DNA from: Pseudomonas orientalis
GTDB taxonomy: Bacteria; Pseudomonadota; Gammaproteobacteria; Pseudomonadales; Pseudomonadaceae
DNA: 64,000 bases
Assembly (NCBI RefSeq): GCF_022807995.1
Contig: NZ_CP094351.1
Coordinates: 3,193,001 to 3,257,000, forward strand
Reading direction: 5' to 3'
Each line of letters opens with the position of its first letter. Position 1 is the first letter of the stretch. The position numbers were made by a program, and so were the translations under genes. Positions 56,264 through 64,000 of this stretch are shown here, in pieces. Below the pieces are notes generated by a model that saw only the letters and a list, made by a program, of their open reading frames with translations, was not told the DNA's origin and ran no database searches.

Positions 56264-56626
56264 ATGAAAATACGGGCCACAGTCATCTGCGAACACGAAG
56301 GGCACATCCTCTTCGTGCGCAAGGCCAGAGCGAAGTGGGCATTGCCGGGCGGCAAGGTAGAGCGTGGCGAACGCCCGGTGGGCGCCGCGGAACGCGAGCT
56401 GGAAGAAGAAACGGGGTTGAACGTGGACAGCCTGCTGTACTTGCAGGAGCTGAAGGCCCGCGACACCGTGCATCATGTGTTCGAGGCCTCGGTGGTGAAT
56501 GTCGACGAGGCACGACCGTGCAACGAGATCGTCGAATGCCAGTGGTACGCCTACGGCGTACTCGACGAACTGGACACCACCGACGCCACGCGGCACATCG
56601 TCAAGTCCTTTCTGCGCCGCCTCTGA
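56264..56626 (+). CDS. NUDIX hydrolase
   Basis: A 120-residue protein with a full Nudix box: GGKVERGERPVGAAERELEE followed by ETGL (about residues 30-52), where the REXXEE core binds the metal. It hydrolyses a nucleoside diphosphate linked to another group; the substrate cannot be told from the sequence. It stands alone, divergent from the oxidoreductase gene. Confidence 0.92.
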   Translation: MKIRATVICEHEGHILFVRKARAKWALPGGKVERGERPVGAAERELEEETGLNVDSLLYLQELKARDTVHHVFEASVVNVDEARPCNEIVECQWYAYGVLDELDTTDATRHIVKSFLRRL

Positions 56627-56682
56627 TGCGGCGGTCTGACTGATGAGCGTTGCCCATACGGTAGTGCAAAGATCAAATTACG

Positions 56683-56788
56683 GGCAAAAAAAATCCCAAG
56701 TAGCTGATGGAAACTTGGGATTTAAAAATGCATAAACCGTGGGAGGTGAACGCCCGGCTATAGTAGCGAGTGCAAAATCGGCTCACAA
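56683..56788 (-). ncRNA. Candidate small RNA with promoter and terminator
   Basis: On the - strand a sigma70-like promoter is visible: TTGTGA (56788-56783), 17-base spacer, TACTAT (56765-56760). About 35-40 bases downstream is a strong terminator: stem AAATCCCAAG / CTTGGGATTT (56723-56691) followed by eight T. A transcript from about 56753 would be some 70 bases long with no ribosome-binding site and start codon in good array. It could instead only terminate the small genes at 56937 and 57253. The rest of the 310-base gap is AT-rich with no other feature. Confidence 0.45.
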
Positions 56789-56936
56789 GATTATTTTATT
56801 CCTTTCGTCGGATTAAACCGTTGTAAGTCGTTCAATAACCACATGTTTTTTAAGGTGAGAAGGCTGTTGATGCCACTTTTTGGTGCAAGTTGCGGCCTGC
56901 CGTCGAACTTATCCACTTATAAATAAAGGTTATTAC

Positions 56937-57164
56937 TTATTCGACTTTTACACTGTTCAGAAACTCCATATTCAATTGCCGGCACGCCTCTCCAAGTTCG
57001 ACCTGGGTTGAAGCGGTCGCGCCGGCGACGCGCTTCAGATGAAGGCACAACGCCAACTGCTCGGCGGTGGCTTCACGCTGACGGTCTGCTTCGGCGTTGA
57101 GTTGTACAAAGTAGAAACCCAGCAGCGCTGCAAGCCCCAGCACTCCCACTACGAAATTGCGCAA
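56937..57164 (-). CDS. Small membrane-anchored hypothetical protein
   Basis: A 75-residue protein with one N-terminal hydrophobic helix (FVVGVLGLAALLGFYFV) and a helical, charged periplasmic tail with two cysteines (LALCLHLKRVAG and GEACRQLNMEF). AGGCGATAG lies just before the start. It is on the same strand as the gene at 57253, 88 bases downstream. Unknown family. Confidence 0.65.
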   Translation of the reverse strand: MRNFVVGVLGLAALLGFYFVQLNAEADRQREATAEQLALCLHLKRVAGATASTQVELGEACRQLNMEFLNSVKVE

Positions 57165-57252
57165 GCTATCGCCTCCTGATCAAGGACGCGATTGTATGCA
57201 AATACATACACGGCATTTGTCGTGGATTTGTAAACCTCCCTGCGCAAGACGC

Positions 57253-57594
57253 TTATTTGCGCGCCACTTTATAGCGCAGGCAGTCCTGGTAGAAGCTCTG
57301 GCGAATCGCCTCGGGCTTGAGCCGTGAGCGGCTGTCATAGGTCTGCTCGGTAATGCCCATGGCCATCATGCGCATCCACGATTTATTGAATTTGAGGGTC
57401 TGGATCTTCTGCCGTGCGGCGTACAGCGACACGCCGGAAAGCTTGAGTTCCTGGGCCCTGGCGGCCGTGCCTGCGCCCCAGCTGCACATATATTTGTCGC
57501 CCTCGCGCAGCTCCCGGGCCTGCACGGCCGCCGCGCCGCCGACCAGTGAGCAAGCAACCAGCATGATTCCAACAGTGCGCATCGGCTTTCTCAC
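57253..57594 (-). CDS. Periplasmic hypothetical protein
   Basis: A 113-residue protein with signal peptide (MRTVGIMLVACSLVGGAAAVQA; the frame starts four residues earlier, MRKP). The mature 85 residues are basic and helical, with two cysteines (KYMCSWGAGTAARAQELKLSG and FYQDCLRYKVARK) that may form a disulfide. I do not recognise the family. Confidence 0.7.
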   Translation of the reverse strand: MRKPMRTVGIMLVACSLVGGAAAVQARELREGDKYMCSWGAGTAARAQELKLSGVSLYAARQKIQTLKFNKSWMRMMAMGITEQTYDSRSRLKPEAIRQSFYQDCLRYKVARK

Positions 57595-57664
57595 CTAACC
57601 ACCTGAAAATAAAAGCGATTCTGGCGAGAATTTTGTTACAGGGGGGCCATCAGATTGCCTTATC

Positions 57665-58102
57665 TCATGCCCACGCCACTACCAATAAGCCGGCGCCCAA
57701 CACCAGGCACAACGGCGAATAAAAGTAAGTATCCAACCTGGCGAACCTAGAGCCCACCACCTTCTTGAAGAACCCCACCAGCTCTGAATCGCCGATCGCC
57801 CTGGCAAACATCACCACGGCAATCGCACTGATCCCCCATTGCAGCGCGCCATGGGACACCGGCGAAAAATACAGACCGGCGCGCAGGCAGACCAGCAGCG
57901 CAATCGCCACCAACCCCATCGCAACCAGGAACGTACCCAGCGCCGAGGGCTTGAAGGCAGGCCGTGGCCCGTCGGCGAATTCGCCAGGCAATTGCGGTAT
58001 GGCGGCCAGGCTGCCGAATTTGCCGCCGGCGGCCCAGTACAAATGCACCATGCTGATACAGGTGAAAATCCCGACGATCCAGCGCGCAACGACGAAGCTC
58101 AT
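57665..58102 (-). CDS. DUF3995 family membrane protein
   Basis: A 145-residue protein with four predicted membrane segments, starting MSFVVARWIVGIFTCISMVH and containing HLYWAAGGKFGS, a mark of DUF3995 proteins, and ALGTFLVAMGLVAIALLVCL. The open frame runs upstream to 58492, but those 130 codons are antisense to the DUF2946 gene. The start at 58102 gives the normal family length. Function unknown. Confidence 0.85.
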   Translation of the reverse strand: MSFVVARWIVGIFTCISMVHLYWAAGGKFGSLAAIPQLPGEFADGPRPAFKPSALGTFLVAMGLVAIALLVCLRAGLYFSPVSHGALQWGISAIAVVMFARAIGDSELVGFFKKVVGSRFARLDTYFYSPLCLVLGAGLLVVAWA

Positions 58103-58195
58103 GGCGGGCTCTCCCAGAAATGGTGGGAATGAGCATAGACGCCTGGCTATTTTTTGCAGGTATTTCATCGGCAGGTGATGGTAAAGTGCCGCCCC

Positions 58196-58585
58196 ATGAA
58201 ACTCGCCCGCACCGACCGCTCGCTCATTGCCTGGATGCTGTATTGCTGCGTCCTGTTCAATGTGTTTGCCTGCAGCATCGGGCACGGGCAGATGGTCGGG
58301 ATGCAGCTCAACGGCATCAGCGGCCAGTTCTGTACGCTGGACCCGCGCACCCAGGCACCCGTGCAGTCGAACTCTACTGATGAGCGCCTGCCAACCCTGG
58401 CCAAGGCCTTCGGTTGCCCGCTGTGCTCCACCGGCGGTACGGGCCCCGCGCTCAGCAGTCACTTGAATATAGCGGTGCTGCCACAACCGCACGCCCCACC
58501 TGCGGCCGTTGTTCTCGCCGCCGACATGCCTGCCCGCTTCACCTGGCCCGCGGCCAACCCACGCGCGCCGCCCGCCTCTGCCTGA
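58196..58585 (+). CDS. DUF2946 family protein
   Basis: A 129-residue protein starting MKLARTDRSLIAWMLYCCVL, with one N-terminal hydrophobic helix that may be a signal anchor, and a GCPLCSTGG motif near residue 76. DUF2946 proteins carry such Cys pairs and are repeatedly found next to TonB-dependent receptor genes, including copper-linked ones, as here. A role in metal handling at the envelope is an inference from that association. Confidence 0.85.
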   Translation: MKLARTDRSLIAWMLYCCVLFNVFACSIGHGQMVGMQLNGISGQFCTLDPRTQAPVQSNSTDERLPTLAKAFGCPLCSTGGTGPALSSHLNIAVLPQPHAPPAAVVLAADMPARFTWPAANPRAPPASA

Positions 58586-58677
58586 TCCCTGCGCTGTCCC
58601 TCTGCACTGACCACTGCTTCCTCAGGGAATGCCCGCGGCCGTGCGTTGCTTTCACGCCAAGTTTTCAGGATTCGATC

Positions 58678-60804
58678 ATGAAACATTTACCCTTGCTGGC
58701 GGGCCTGTGCGGCTGCCTGCCTGTTTGCGCCCCGGCCTTTGAGCTGGCCCCTACCACTATCGAAGGCGAGCAAACCCGCGATGCCGGCCTGACCCTGGAT
58801 CAATCCAGCGGCATGGCGTCGCGGCTGGGATTGAGCGTGCGCCAAACCCCGGCGTCGGTGGCCATCGCCACGCGCAACGACATCGAGCGCCACGGCGCCA
58901 AGACCTTTCGCGATGCGGCCAATACCCTGCCCGGCGTCAACGCCAGCGCGCCACCGGGTTTTGGGGGATTCGTCTCTTACCGCGGCTTCACCAGCAGCCA
59001 GATCACCCAGATGTTCAACGGTATCAACGTCGCCACCGGTCTGGCGCGGCCGGTGGATGCGTGGATCTACGACCGTGTCGAACTGGTCGGCGGCCCCTCC
59101 TCCCTGATCAATGGCGCAGGCTCCGTGGGCGGTTCGCTGAACTACGTGACCAGACTGGCCAGCCGGGAGGAACAAGCCGTCGACGGCCAGTTGACGTACG
59201 GCAGCCATGACACCGCCGGACTGGCGCTAGGCCTCAACCATGCGCTCACCGAACCCGGGGCCGAGGTGCAGCATTACGCGCGCCTGGATGTGAGCCGCAA
59301 CACCCGGCACAGCTATATCGACCGCGACCAGCGCGAGGCCTGGAGCGTTGCATTTTCCCTGCTCAGCGACTTGACCCCGGACCTGTCCCATACCCTGGCC
59401 CTGGAATATCAGGACGAGCACGAAGACAGCCCCTATTGGGGCACCCCGGTGCTCAATCCCAAGGCCGGCGAGTTGAAGATCGACAGGCACAACCGTTTCA
59501 ACAACTACAACGTCGCAGACGGTCGCTACGAGCAGCGCACGATCTGGGCACGCTCGATCATCGATTACCGGATCAACGACAGTACCACCTTGAAAAACAC
59601 TCTCTACCACCTCGACAGCCAGCGCGATTACCGCAACCTGGAAACCTACCAGTACAATGCCGACAACAGCGCGGTGAACCGTTCGACCGCATATCAGGTG
59701 CGCCATCAGGGTGAGCAGAACGGCAACCAGTTCGAGCTGCGCCATGAGGACGCTGTCTTCGGTCTGGCCACCATCTGGTCCGGGGGCTTGGAATACAAGG
59801 TCAACAGCACCACCAACAGCCCGTTGAACGTGCCGGGCAACAGTACGGTGGACCCGAACGGCTATAACCCAGGCCACTTTTATGACATCCCCGGCACCCG
59901 GCCTGGTTTTATCAAAGACAAGACCAGCGCAGTGATCACAAAGGCGCTGTTCGTGGAAAACCGCCTGGGTTTGACCGACACGTTGTCGCTGCTGACCGGC
60001 CTGCGTTATGACGCCATCGACCTGGACGTCACCAACCATAGGACGGTGACAGCCTCCAACCCAAGGCATCTCAAGCGCAGTTGGGAGCCGGTGACCGGAC
60101 GCGTGGGTTTGACCTACCAGTTCATTCCATCCGCCAATGTCTACGTGCAATACAGCACCGCTGCCGAACAGCCGAGCACCACGACGCAAGTGTTCGACGT
60201 ATCGACCGGCAAGCAATGGGAAATAGGCAGCAAGTTCGACTACCTTGAGGGTCGTGGCGCCGCCACGCTTGCCGCTTACAGGATCGAGCGCAAGGACTTT
60301 GCCGTGACCGACCCACAGGACCCGACCCGCAGCATTCCCGTGGGTGCGCAATCATCCAGGGGCATCGAGCTGGCCGGTTCGCTGCGCATCACCCCCCGAT
60401 TGCTGGCTGAAGGCAACTTCGCCTGGGTGGATGCGCAATACGATGACTTCAACGAAAAAACCGCCAGCGGTACGGTGGTGTCACGTAAAGGCAACACGCC
60501 GACCAACGTACCCGAGCGCGTGGGCAACCTCTGGCTGACCTATGACGTTTCCGAGGACTGGCAAGGCGGTGTGGACGCGCGTTACGTGGCCCAGGTGTAT
60601 GCCGACAACGCCAACACCCAGACGGTGCCGGCCTACACGCTGTTCGGCAGTTTTCTGCGCTATAAAGTGGACACGCATACCTCGATAACCGGCCGGGTGC
60701 GCAACTTGACCAATGAGGTGTATGCCGAATTCGCCCACGTGTCACCGGCGTATTATCTCGGCTCACCGCGAACGTTCGAGGTGGCCGTACAAACCCGATT
60801 CTAA
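58678..60804 (+). CDS. TonB-dependent outer-membrane receptor
   Basis: A 708-residue protein with signal peptide (MKHLPLLAGLCGCLPVCAPA), a plug domain (RQTPASVAIATRNDIERHGA; LPGVNASAPPGFGGFVSYRG; DRVELVGGPSSLINGAGSVGG) and a 22-strand-type barrel ending in the aromatic residue of VAVQTRF. The TonB box is not obvious in the first mature residues (TTIEGEQ). The plug is of the siderophore-receptor type. DUF2946 upstream hints at a metal substrate. The start at 58678 follows CAGGA; the much longer frame from 58414 is antisense or out-of-frame sequence. Confidence 0.9.
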   Translation: MKHLPLLAGLCGCLPVCAPAFELAPTTIEGEQTRDAGLTLDQSSGMASRLGLSVRQTPASVAIATRNDIERHGAKTFRDAANTLPGVNASAPPGFGGFVSYRGFTSSQITQMFNGINVATGLARPVDAWIYDRVELVGGPSSLINGAGSVGGSLNYVTRLASREEQAVDGQLTYGSHDTAGLALGLNHALTEPGAEVQHYARLDVSRNTRHSYIDRDQREAWSVAFSLLSDLTPDLSHTLALEYQDEHEDSPYWGTPVLNPKAGELKIDRHNRFNNYNVADGRYEQRTIWARSIIDYRINDSTTLKNTLYHLDSQRDYRNLETYQYNADNSAVNRSTAYQVRHQGEQNGNQFELRHEDAVFGLATIWSGGLEYKVNSTTNSPLNVPGNSTVDPNGYNPGHFYDIPGTRPGFIKDKTSAVITKALFVENRLGLTDTLSLLTGLRYDAIDLDVTNHRTVTASNPRHLKRSWEPVTGRVGLTYQFIPSANVYVQYSTAAEQPSTTTQVFDVSTGKQWEIGSKFDYLEGRGAATLAAYRIERKDFAVTDPQDPTRSIPVGAQSSRGIELAGSLRITPRLLAEGNFAWVDAQYDDFNEKTASGTVVSRKGNTPTNVPERVGNLWLTYDVSEDWQGGVDARYVAQVYADNANTQTVPAYTLFGSFLRYKVDTHTSITGRVRNLTNEVYAEFAHVSPAYYLGSPRTFEVAVQTRF

Positions 60805-60890
60805 AGCTCAAATGCAAGCAATATGGAAAGGGTTGCCCTCGACTGCAGTGTGCCAGCTTACACATCCGTGTCTGGCTGACTGCTATCAGG

Positions 60891-61308
60891 GCACAGGTAT
60901 CTACACCACTTTCCAGACCGTAGCAGCCAGCGGTAACCACAATGCGAAGCGAGCCGCTCTTGATCTTGATCTGGCTTTTGATCTCAGGCGCCCCGTTAAA
61001 CCACGCTGGCCGAACGCAGGCTTGAATCCGTGGGTAACCCGGCAGGACGCCGGGTTAGCCGCCCCGCGCCATGGATGGCGCGTGGCGGCGGCCCACGGAT
61101 TCAAGCCTGCGTTCGGGCACACCGAGCCTGGGCGAGGTGCCGAGTGGTGGGGCAAGAGCGTTTTGCTTACTTTTGCGCTTTTCAAAAGTGAGCCGCTGTA
61201 AAAGCGGAACCATTAGCAGCCGTGACCGCAGAAACGGATATGTACTCGGTCAATCCAGCATCCTGGTCGGCCCTGAGGCCGCCATCGGGGGCAAGCCCCC
61301 TCCCACAG
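60891..61308. repeat. Long intergenic repeat, right copy of an inverted pair
   Basis: About 418 bases matching 53897-54301 in inverted orientation, including the nested GGCTTGAATCCGTGGG pair, the CGAGTGGTGGGGCAAGAGC block and the GGGGGCAAGCCCCCTCCCAC REP end at 61287-61307. Another REP-like hairpin (GGGGAGCAAAGCCGCTCCCA) lies close by at about 61360-61382. The element fills most of the 597-base gap between the TonB receptor and the TauE gene. Confidence 0.88.
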
Positions 61309-61401
61309 TGGACATTGGATTGTGGTGCATCAGTCAGATAGCAATAGGCCACTGGCCCGCCACGGGGAGCAAAGCCGCTCCCACACTGGACCGCGTCCAT
61401 C

Positions 61402-62187
61402 CTAGAACGCCAGCTTGTAGCCCACCGCCATCAACATCACCGCCAGACACGGACGCAGCACACCGTCCGGAATCCTGCCAGTCATGTGACTGCCCAGATA
61501 AATACCCGGCAGCGAGCCCATCAGCAGAAAACCCAACAGATGCCAATCCATATTGCCCATGCTCGCATGGCCCAGCCCCGCCACCAGCGTCAGCGGCACA
61601 GCATGGGCGATCTCGGTGCCCACCAAGCGGCGCGTGGCGAGAAACGGATACAGGATAAACAGCGCCACGGTCCCCAGCGCGCCGGCGCCGATCGACGTCA
61701 GCGCCACCATGGTGCCGAGCACCGCGCCCGTCACCACGGTCAGCGCATTCAGATTGCGCGGGCGCATATGGTAGTCGTCGCCGGCATGGCGCTGGGCGAA
61801 CGCCAGCAAGCGTTGCTTGAATAGGATCGCCAGGGCCGTCAGCAGCAACACCACGCCCAGCGCCTGCTTGATCACTGCATTCATCGCGCTGGGGTCAGTG
61901 TGCAGGCTGGCGAGGAACCACAGAGTCAGCAATACCGCCGGCACGCTGCCCAGGGTAAGCCAGCCAGTGATGGTCCAGTCGATGTTCCTGTTCTTGCTGT
62001 GCACCAGCACCCCACCGGACTTGGTGATGGCGGCATACAACAAGTCAGTACCCACGGCGGTGGCCGGATTGATGCCGAACCACAACAGGATCGGCGTCAT
62101 CAGCGAGCCTCCACCGACGCCCGTCATGCCCACGATAAAACCTACAATGAGGCCGGCAACCACGAAACCCACATTACCCACATCCAT
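61402..62187 (-). CDS. TauE/SafE family sulfite/anion exporter
   Basis: A 261-residue inner-membrane protein with about eight membrane segments. The family's two repeat motifs are visible: FIVGMTGVGGGSLMTPILLWFGINPATAVGTDLLYA and VALTSIGAGALGTVALFILYPFLATRRLVGTEIAHA. Members export sulfite, sulfoacetate or other sulfur compounds. No sulfur gene is adjacent, so the substrate remains open. Confidence 0.92.
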   Translation of the reverse strand: MDVGNVGFVVAGLIVGFIVGMTGVGGGSLMTPILLWFGINPATAVGTDLLYAAITKSGGVLVHSKNRNIDWTITGWLTLGSVPAVLLTLWFLASLHTDPSAMNAVIKQALGVVLLLTALAILFKQRLLAFAQRHAGDDYHMRPRNLNALTVVTGAVLGTMVALTSIGAGALGTVALFILYPFLATRRLVGTEIAHAVPLTLVAGLGHASMGNMDWHLLGFLLMGSLPGIYLGSHMTGRIPDGVLRPCLAVMLMAVGYKLAF

Positions 62188-62308
62188 TACAGCTACCTGC
62201 GGCCTTATAAATTTCTGGCCGCAGGATAGCGATTTTTCTTATAACCACTTATATCAATATGATCTGACTTTATGCATTTTTTAAATCTCGATTTTTTTTG
62301 CACGACTC

Positions 62309-62339
62309 TGCATCCAATCGGTGTGCCTCCTGCGTAGTA
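62309..62339 (+). promoter_or_regulatory. Candidate ECF sigma promoter
   Basis: TGCATCC (62309-62315), 17-base spacer, CGTAGTA (62333-62339), 41 bases upstream of the DUF3455 gene. A T-G-x-x-x-CC -35 with a CGTA -10 fits the general shape of ECF sigma promoters, and an ECF sigma gene lies just downstream. I do not find a second clear copy in front of that sigma gene. Confidence 0.4.
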
Positions 62340-62379
62340 GTCGATGTAACCCCGCTGTTCTACCCAATGGAGAAACACC

Positions 62380-62901
62380 ATGCACGTTAAAGCGCTGCTT
62401 TGCTTGACCGGTTTGCTCATCGCCGCACCGTCCGCCTTTGCACAGACCGGTGTGCCCGACGGCATCAAGGTGCCGGATGGCCACAAGGTGACGATGGAAA
62501 CCACAGGTGTCGGCGAAATCACCTATGAATGCCGCGACAAGGCCAACGCCGCTGGCCAGACCGAATGGACCTTCGTCGGCCCCAAAGCAGTGCTCAACGA
62601 CCGTAGCGGCAAGGCCGTGGGCAGTTACTTCGGCCCGCCCGCCACCTGGCAGGCCCAGGACGGCTCAAAGATCACCGGCACGCAATTGGCCGTGGCACCG
62701 TCGAGCCCGGGCAACCTGCCCTATCAGTTGGTCAAGGCCAATCCGGCCGAGGGCAAGGGTGCGATGAGCGGCGTGACTTATGTACAGCGGGTTGCGCTCA
62801 AGGGCGGAGTCGCACCCGGCACACCATGCGCCGCCTCGAACAAGGGCCAGCAGGAAAAGGTCAAGTACCAGTCCGATTACATCTTCTGGACAGCCAACTG
62901 A
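62380..62901 (+). CDS. DUF3455 family exported protein
   Basis: A 173-residue protein with signal peptide MHVKALLCLTGLLIAAPSAFA. Mature sequence VPDGIKVPDGHKVTMETTGVGEITYECR, WTFVGPKAVLNDRSGKAVGSYFGPPATWQAQDGSKITG and GVTYVQRVALKGGVAP are characteristic of DUF3455. Function is unknown. It precedes an ECF sigma/anti-sigma pair and may belong to the regulon of that sigma factor. Confidence 0.9.
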   Translation: MHVKALLCLTGLLIAAPSAFAQTGVPDGIKVPDGHKVTMETTGVGEITYECRDKANAAGQTEWTFVGPKAVLNDRSGKAVGSYFGPPATWQAQDGSKITGTQLAVAPSSPGNLPYQLVKANPAEGKGAMSGVTYVQRVALKGGVAPGTPCAASNKGQQEKVKYQSDYIFWTAN

Positions 62902-62924
62902 GCAAACTCGGCTACGCTGGCCAT

Positions 62925-62948
62925 GCAGGAGCGAGCGTTCGCTCCTGC
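62925..62948. repeat. Perfect hairpin (REP-like) before the sigma gene
   Basis: GCAGGAGCGA-GCGT-TCGCTCCTGC, a 10-base stem with a 4-base loop and no T-tract. It lies between the DUF3455 and sigma genes and resembles the half-elements of the GGAGCGAGC REP class seen at 12137 and 22867. Confidence 0.7.
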
Positions 62949-62986
62949 ACAGGACGGTCGTTCACTCAGTAGCAGGAAGTGTTGGT

Positions 62987-63517
62987 TTGGCTGAAATCAC
63001 CTTTGATTACGAAATGTGCCTGTTGGCCTGCGCCCGTGGCGATCACCGCGCCCTGCACCAGCTCTATGAGCATGACAGCAGCCGCTTGCTCGGCGTGGCG
63101 CTGCGGATCACTCGGAACAAGGCGCAGGCTGAAGACATCGTGCATGACGCTTTCATCAAAATCTGGCACGGCGCGCGCAGTTTTGATCCCGGTCGAGGCT
63201 CTGCACGCGGTTGGGTATTCAGCGTGACTCGGCATCTGGCCCTGGATGGCGTGCGCAATGCCGGGCGCGTGGTGCCGCTGGATGATCAGTACGAGCCACT
63301 GGCTGAACCGGCCGATAGCTTTGAATTCGCCGCGCGCGCCGGGCAGATCCACACCTGCCTGGAGCGACTCGACCCGGCCCGCCGCAGTTGCCTCCTGCAT
63401 GCCTATGTGGACGGCTATTCCCATAACGAAATCGCGCAGAAACTGGGCACGCCTCTGGGCACCGTCAAAGCCTGGATCAAACGCAGCCTTGCCGCTTTGC
63501 GGGAGTGCATGGCATGA
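62987..63517 (+). CDS. ECF-type sigma-70 factor
   Basis: A 176-residue sigma factor. Region 2 is ALHQLYEHDSSRLLGVALRI with AEDIVHDAFIKIWHGARSFD; region 4 is CLLHAYVDGYSHNEIAQKLGTPLGTVKAWIKRSLAALRECM. The start is probably TTG 62987, with CAGGAAG eight bases upstream; ATG 63014 is an alternative. The anti-sigma gene overlaps its stop by four bases. The pair is of the SigK/RskA-like kind; P. aeruginosa SbrI/SbrR has the same shape, but orthology cannot be settled here. Confidence 0.9.
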   Translation: MAEITFDYEMCLLACARGDHRALHQLYEHDSSRLLGVALRITRNKAQAEDIVHDAFIKIWHGARSFDPGRGSARGWVFSVTRHLALDGVRNAGRVVPLDDQYEPLAEPADSFEFAARAGQIHTCLERLDPARRSCLLHAYVDGYSHNEIAQKLGTPLGTVKAWIKRSLAALRECMA

Positions 63518-64000
63518 ACGACACACTAGATGAGCTGGCCGGTGAATACGTGCTGGGCACCCTGCCCGCCGAACAGCGCAGCGAAGTCCGGCAACGTCTA
63601 AAGCACGATGCAGCACTGCGCGCAGCAGTGGACGCCTGGGAGCAACGCCTGTTGCCCCTGACGGCGCTGGCGCAACCGGTGCGCCCTTCCGCGCAGTTAT
63701 GGCGGCGTATCGAACGCCGTCTCGCAGCACCGCACAAAGGCGTGGCGTGGTGGGATTGGCTGTCGCTCTGGCGCGGCCTGGCCGCCGCGGGGTTGATGGC
63801 AACCGTGGTCCTGAGCGCGCTGCTGCTGATACGCCCGCCCATGGCCGAACCCAGCTTTTTGGTGGTGCTGATGGCGCCGCAAAGCCAGGCCCCTGGTTGG
63901 GTGATCCAGGCCAGCGATAACCAGCGGATCCAGTTGATTCCGCTGGGTGTGATGCAGGTGCCGGCCGACAAGGCCCTGCAATTCTGGACCAAGGCCGATG
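63514..64000 (+). CDS. Anti-sigma factor (RskA-like), partial
   Basis: The first 162 residues are present; the gene runs off the window. The N-terminal cytoplasmic part MNDTLDELAGEYVLGTLPAEQRSEV is the anti-sigma domain that binds the sigma factor. A membrane helix lies at about residues 87-107 (RGLAAAGLMATVVLSALLLI), with a C-terminal periplasmic domain beginning EPSFLVVLMAP. ATG 63514 overlaps the sigma stop (ATGA), so the two are made together. It should hold the sigma factor inactive until an envelope signal is sensed. Confidence 0.9.
   Translation, partial: MNDTLDELAGEYVLGTLPAEQRSEVRQRLKHDAALRAAVDAWEQRLLPLTALAQPVRPSAQLWRRIERRLAAPHKGVAWWDWLSLWRGLAAAGLMATVVLSALLLIRPPMAEPSFLVVLMAPQSQAPGWVIQASDNQRIQLIPLGVMQVPADKALQFWTKAD

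Noticed and set aside
56729..56764. Eleven-codon + strand peptide MHKPWEVNARL as a leader or RiPP precursor
   Set aside because: No suitable upstream ribosome-binding site, no downstream modifying enzyme, and it overlaps the - strand sRNA candidate.
60713..61201. 162-residue frame spanning the end of the TonB gene and the right repeat
   Set aside because: Out of frame with the receptor and continues through repeat sequence.

Overview
The window is chromosomal DNA of a Pseudomonas, most likely of the P. fluorescens group. Gene families, REPIN-type intergenic repeats and high GC fit this. From memory, the gene order nfuA ... metH ... cysI-DUF934 ... ldcA-dnaQ-rnhA-methyltransferase-gloB-mltD-nppA1A2BCD matches P. 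aeruginosa PAO1 roughly from PA1847 down to PA1807. I saw no rRNA, tRNA, CRISPR array or transposase gene.

Layout. 1-2946: end of an unknown gene, then a cobalamin riboswitch driving cbtB-cbtA-cobE-cobM (cobalt uptake and B12 synthesis), closed by a strong terminator. 2966-18919: core genes nfuA and metH interleaved with three putative effectors. These are a 1454-residue toxin-like protein ending in a SET domain, a frameshifted LRR-NEL ubiquitin-ligase pseudogene, and a 1610-residue toxin-like protein. 18981-24677: DUF2970, a lone periplasmic binding protein, the cysI-DUF934 sulfite reductase operon, and a MerR/flavin-oxidoreductase pair with a clear operator. 24860-32953: an orphan type VI secretion island of tssL, vgrG and a tandemly duplicated VRR-NUC nuclease/immunity cassette.

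33071-44726: poxB, an FMN reductase, a LysR regulator, ldcA with a GNAT enzyme, dnaQ, rnhA, a methyltransferase, gloB and mltD. 44938-53743: the npp (Yej-like) peptide ABC transporter operon, an AraC regulator and a LysE exporter. 53897-61308: two inverted copies of a roughly 400-bp repeat bracket RNase T2, a Gfo/Idh oxidoreductase, a Nudix hydrolase, small envelope proteins, a candidate sRNA and a TonB receptor with its DUF2946 partner. 61402-64000: a TauE exporter, a DUF3455 protein, and an ECF sigma/anti-sigma pair that runs off the end.

The most striking content is host- or competitor-directed. The SET-domain protein carries a nucleoplasmin-like bipartite nuclear localisation motif just before its SET domain, so it looks like a candidate nucleomodulin. 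The duplicated T6SS nuclease/immunity pair is near-identical over about 2.4 kb except at the effector C-terminus/immunity N-terminus junction, where the two copies have diverged.
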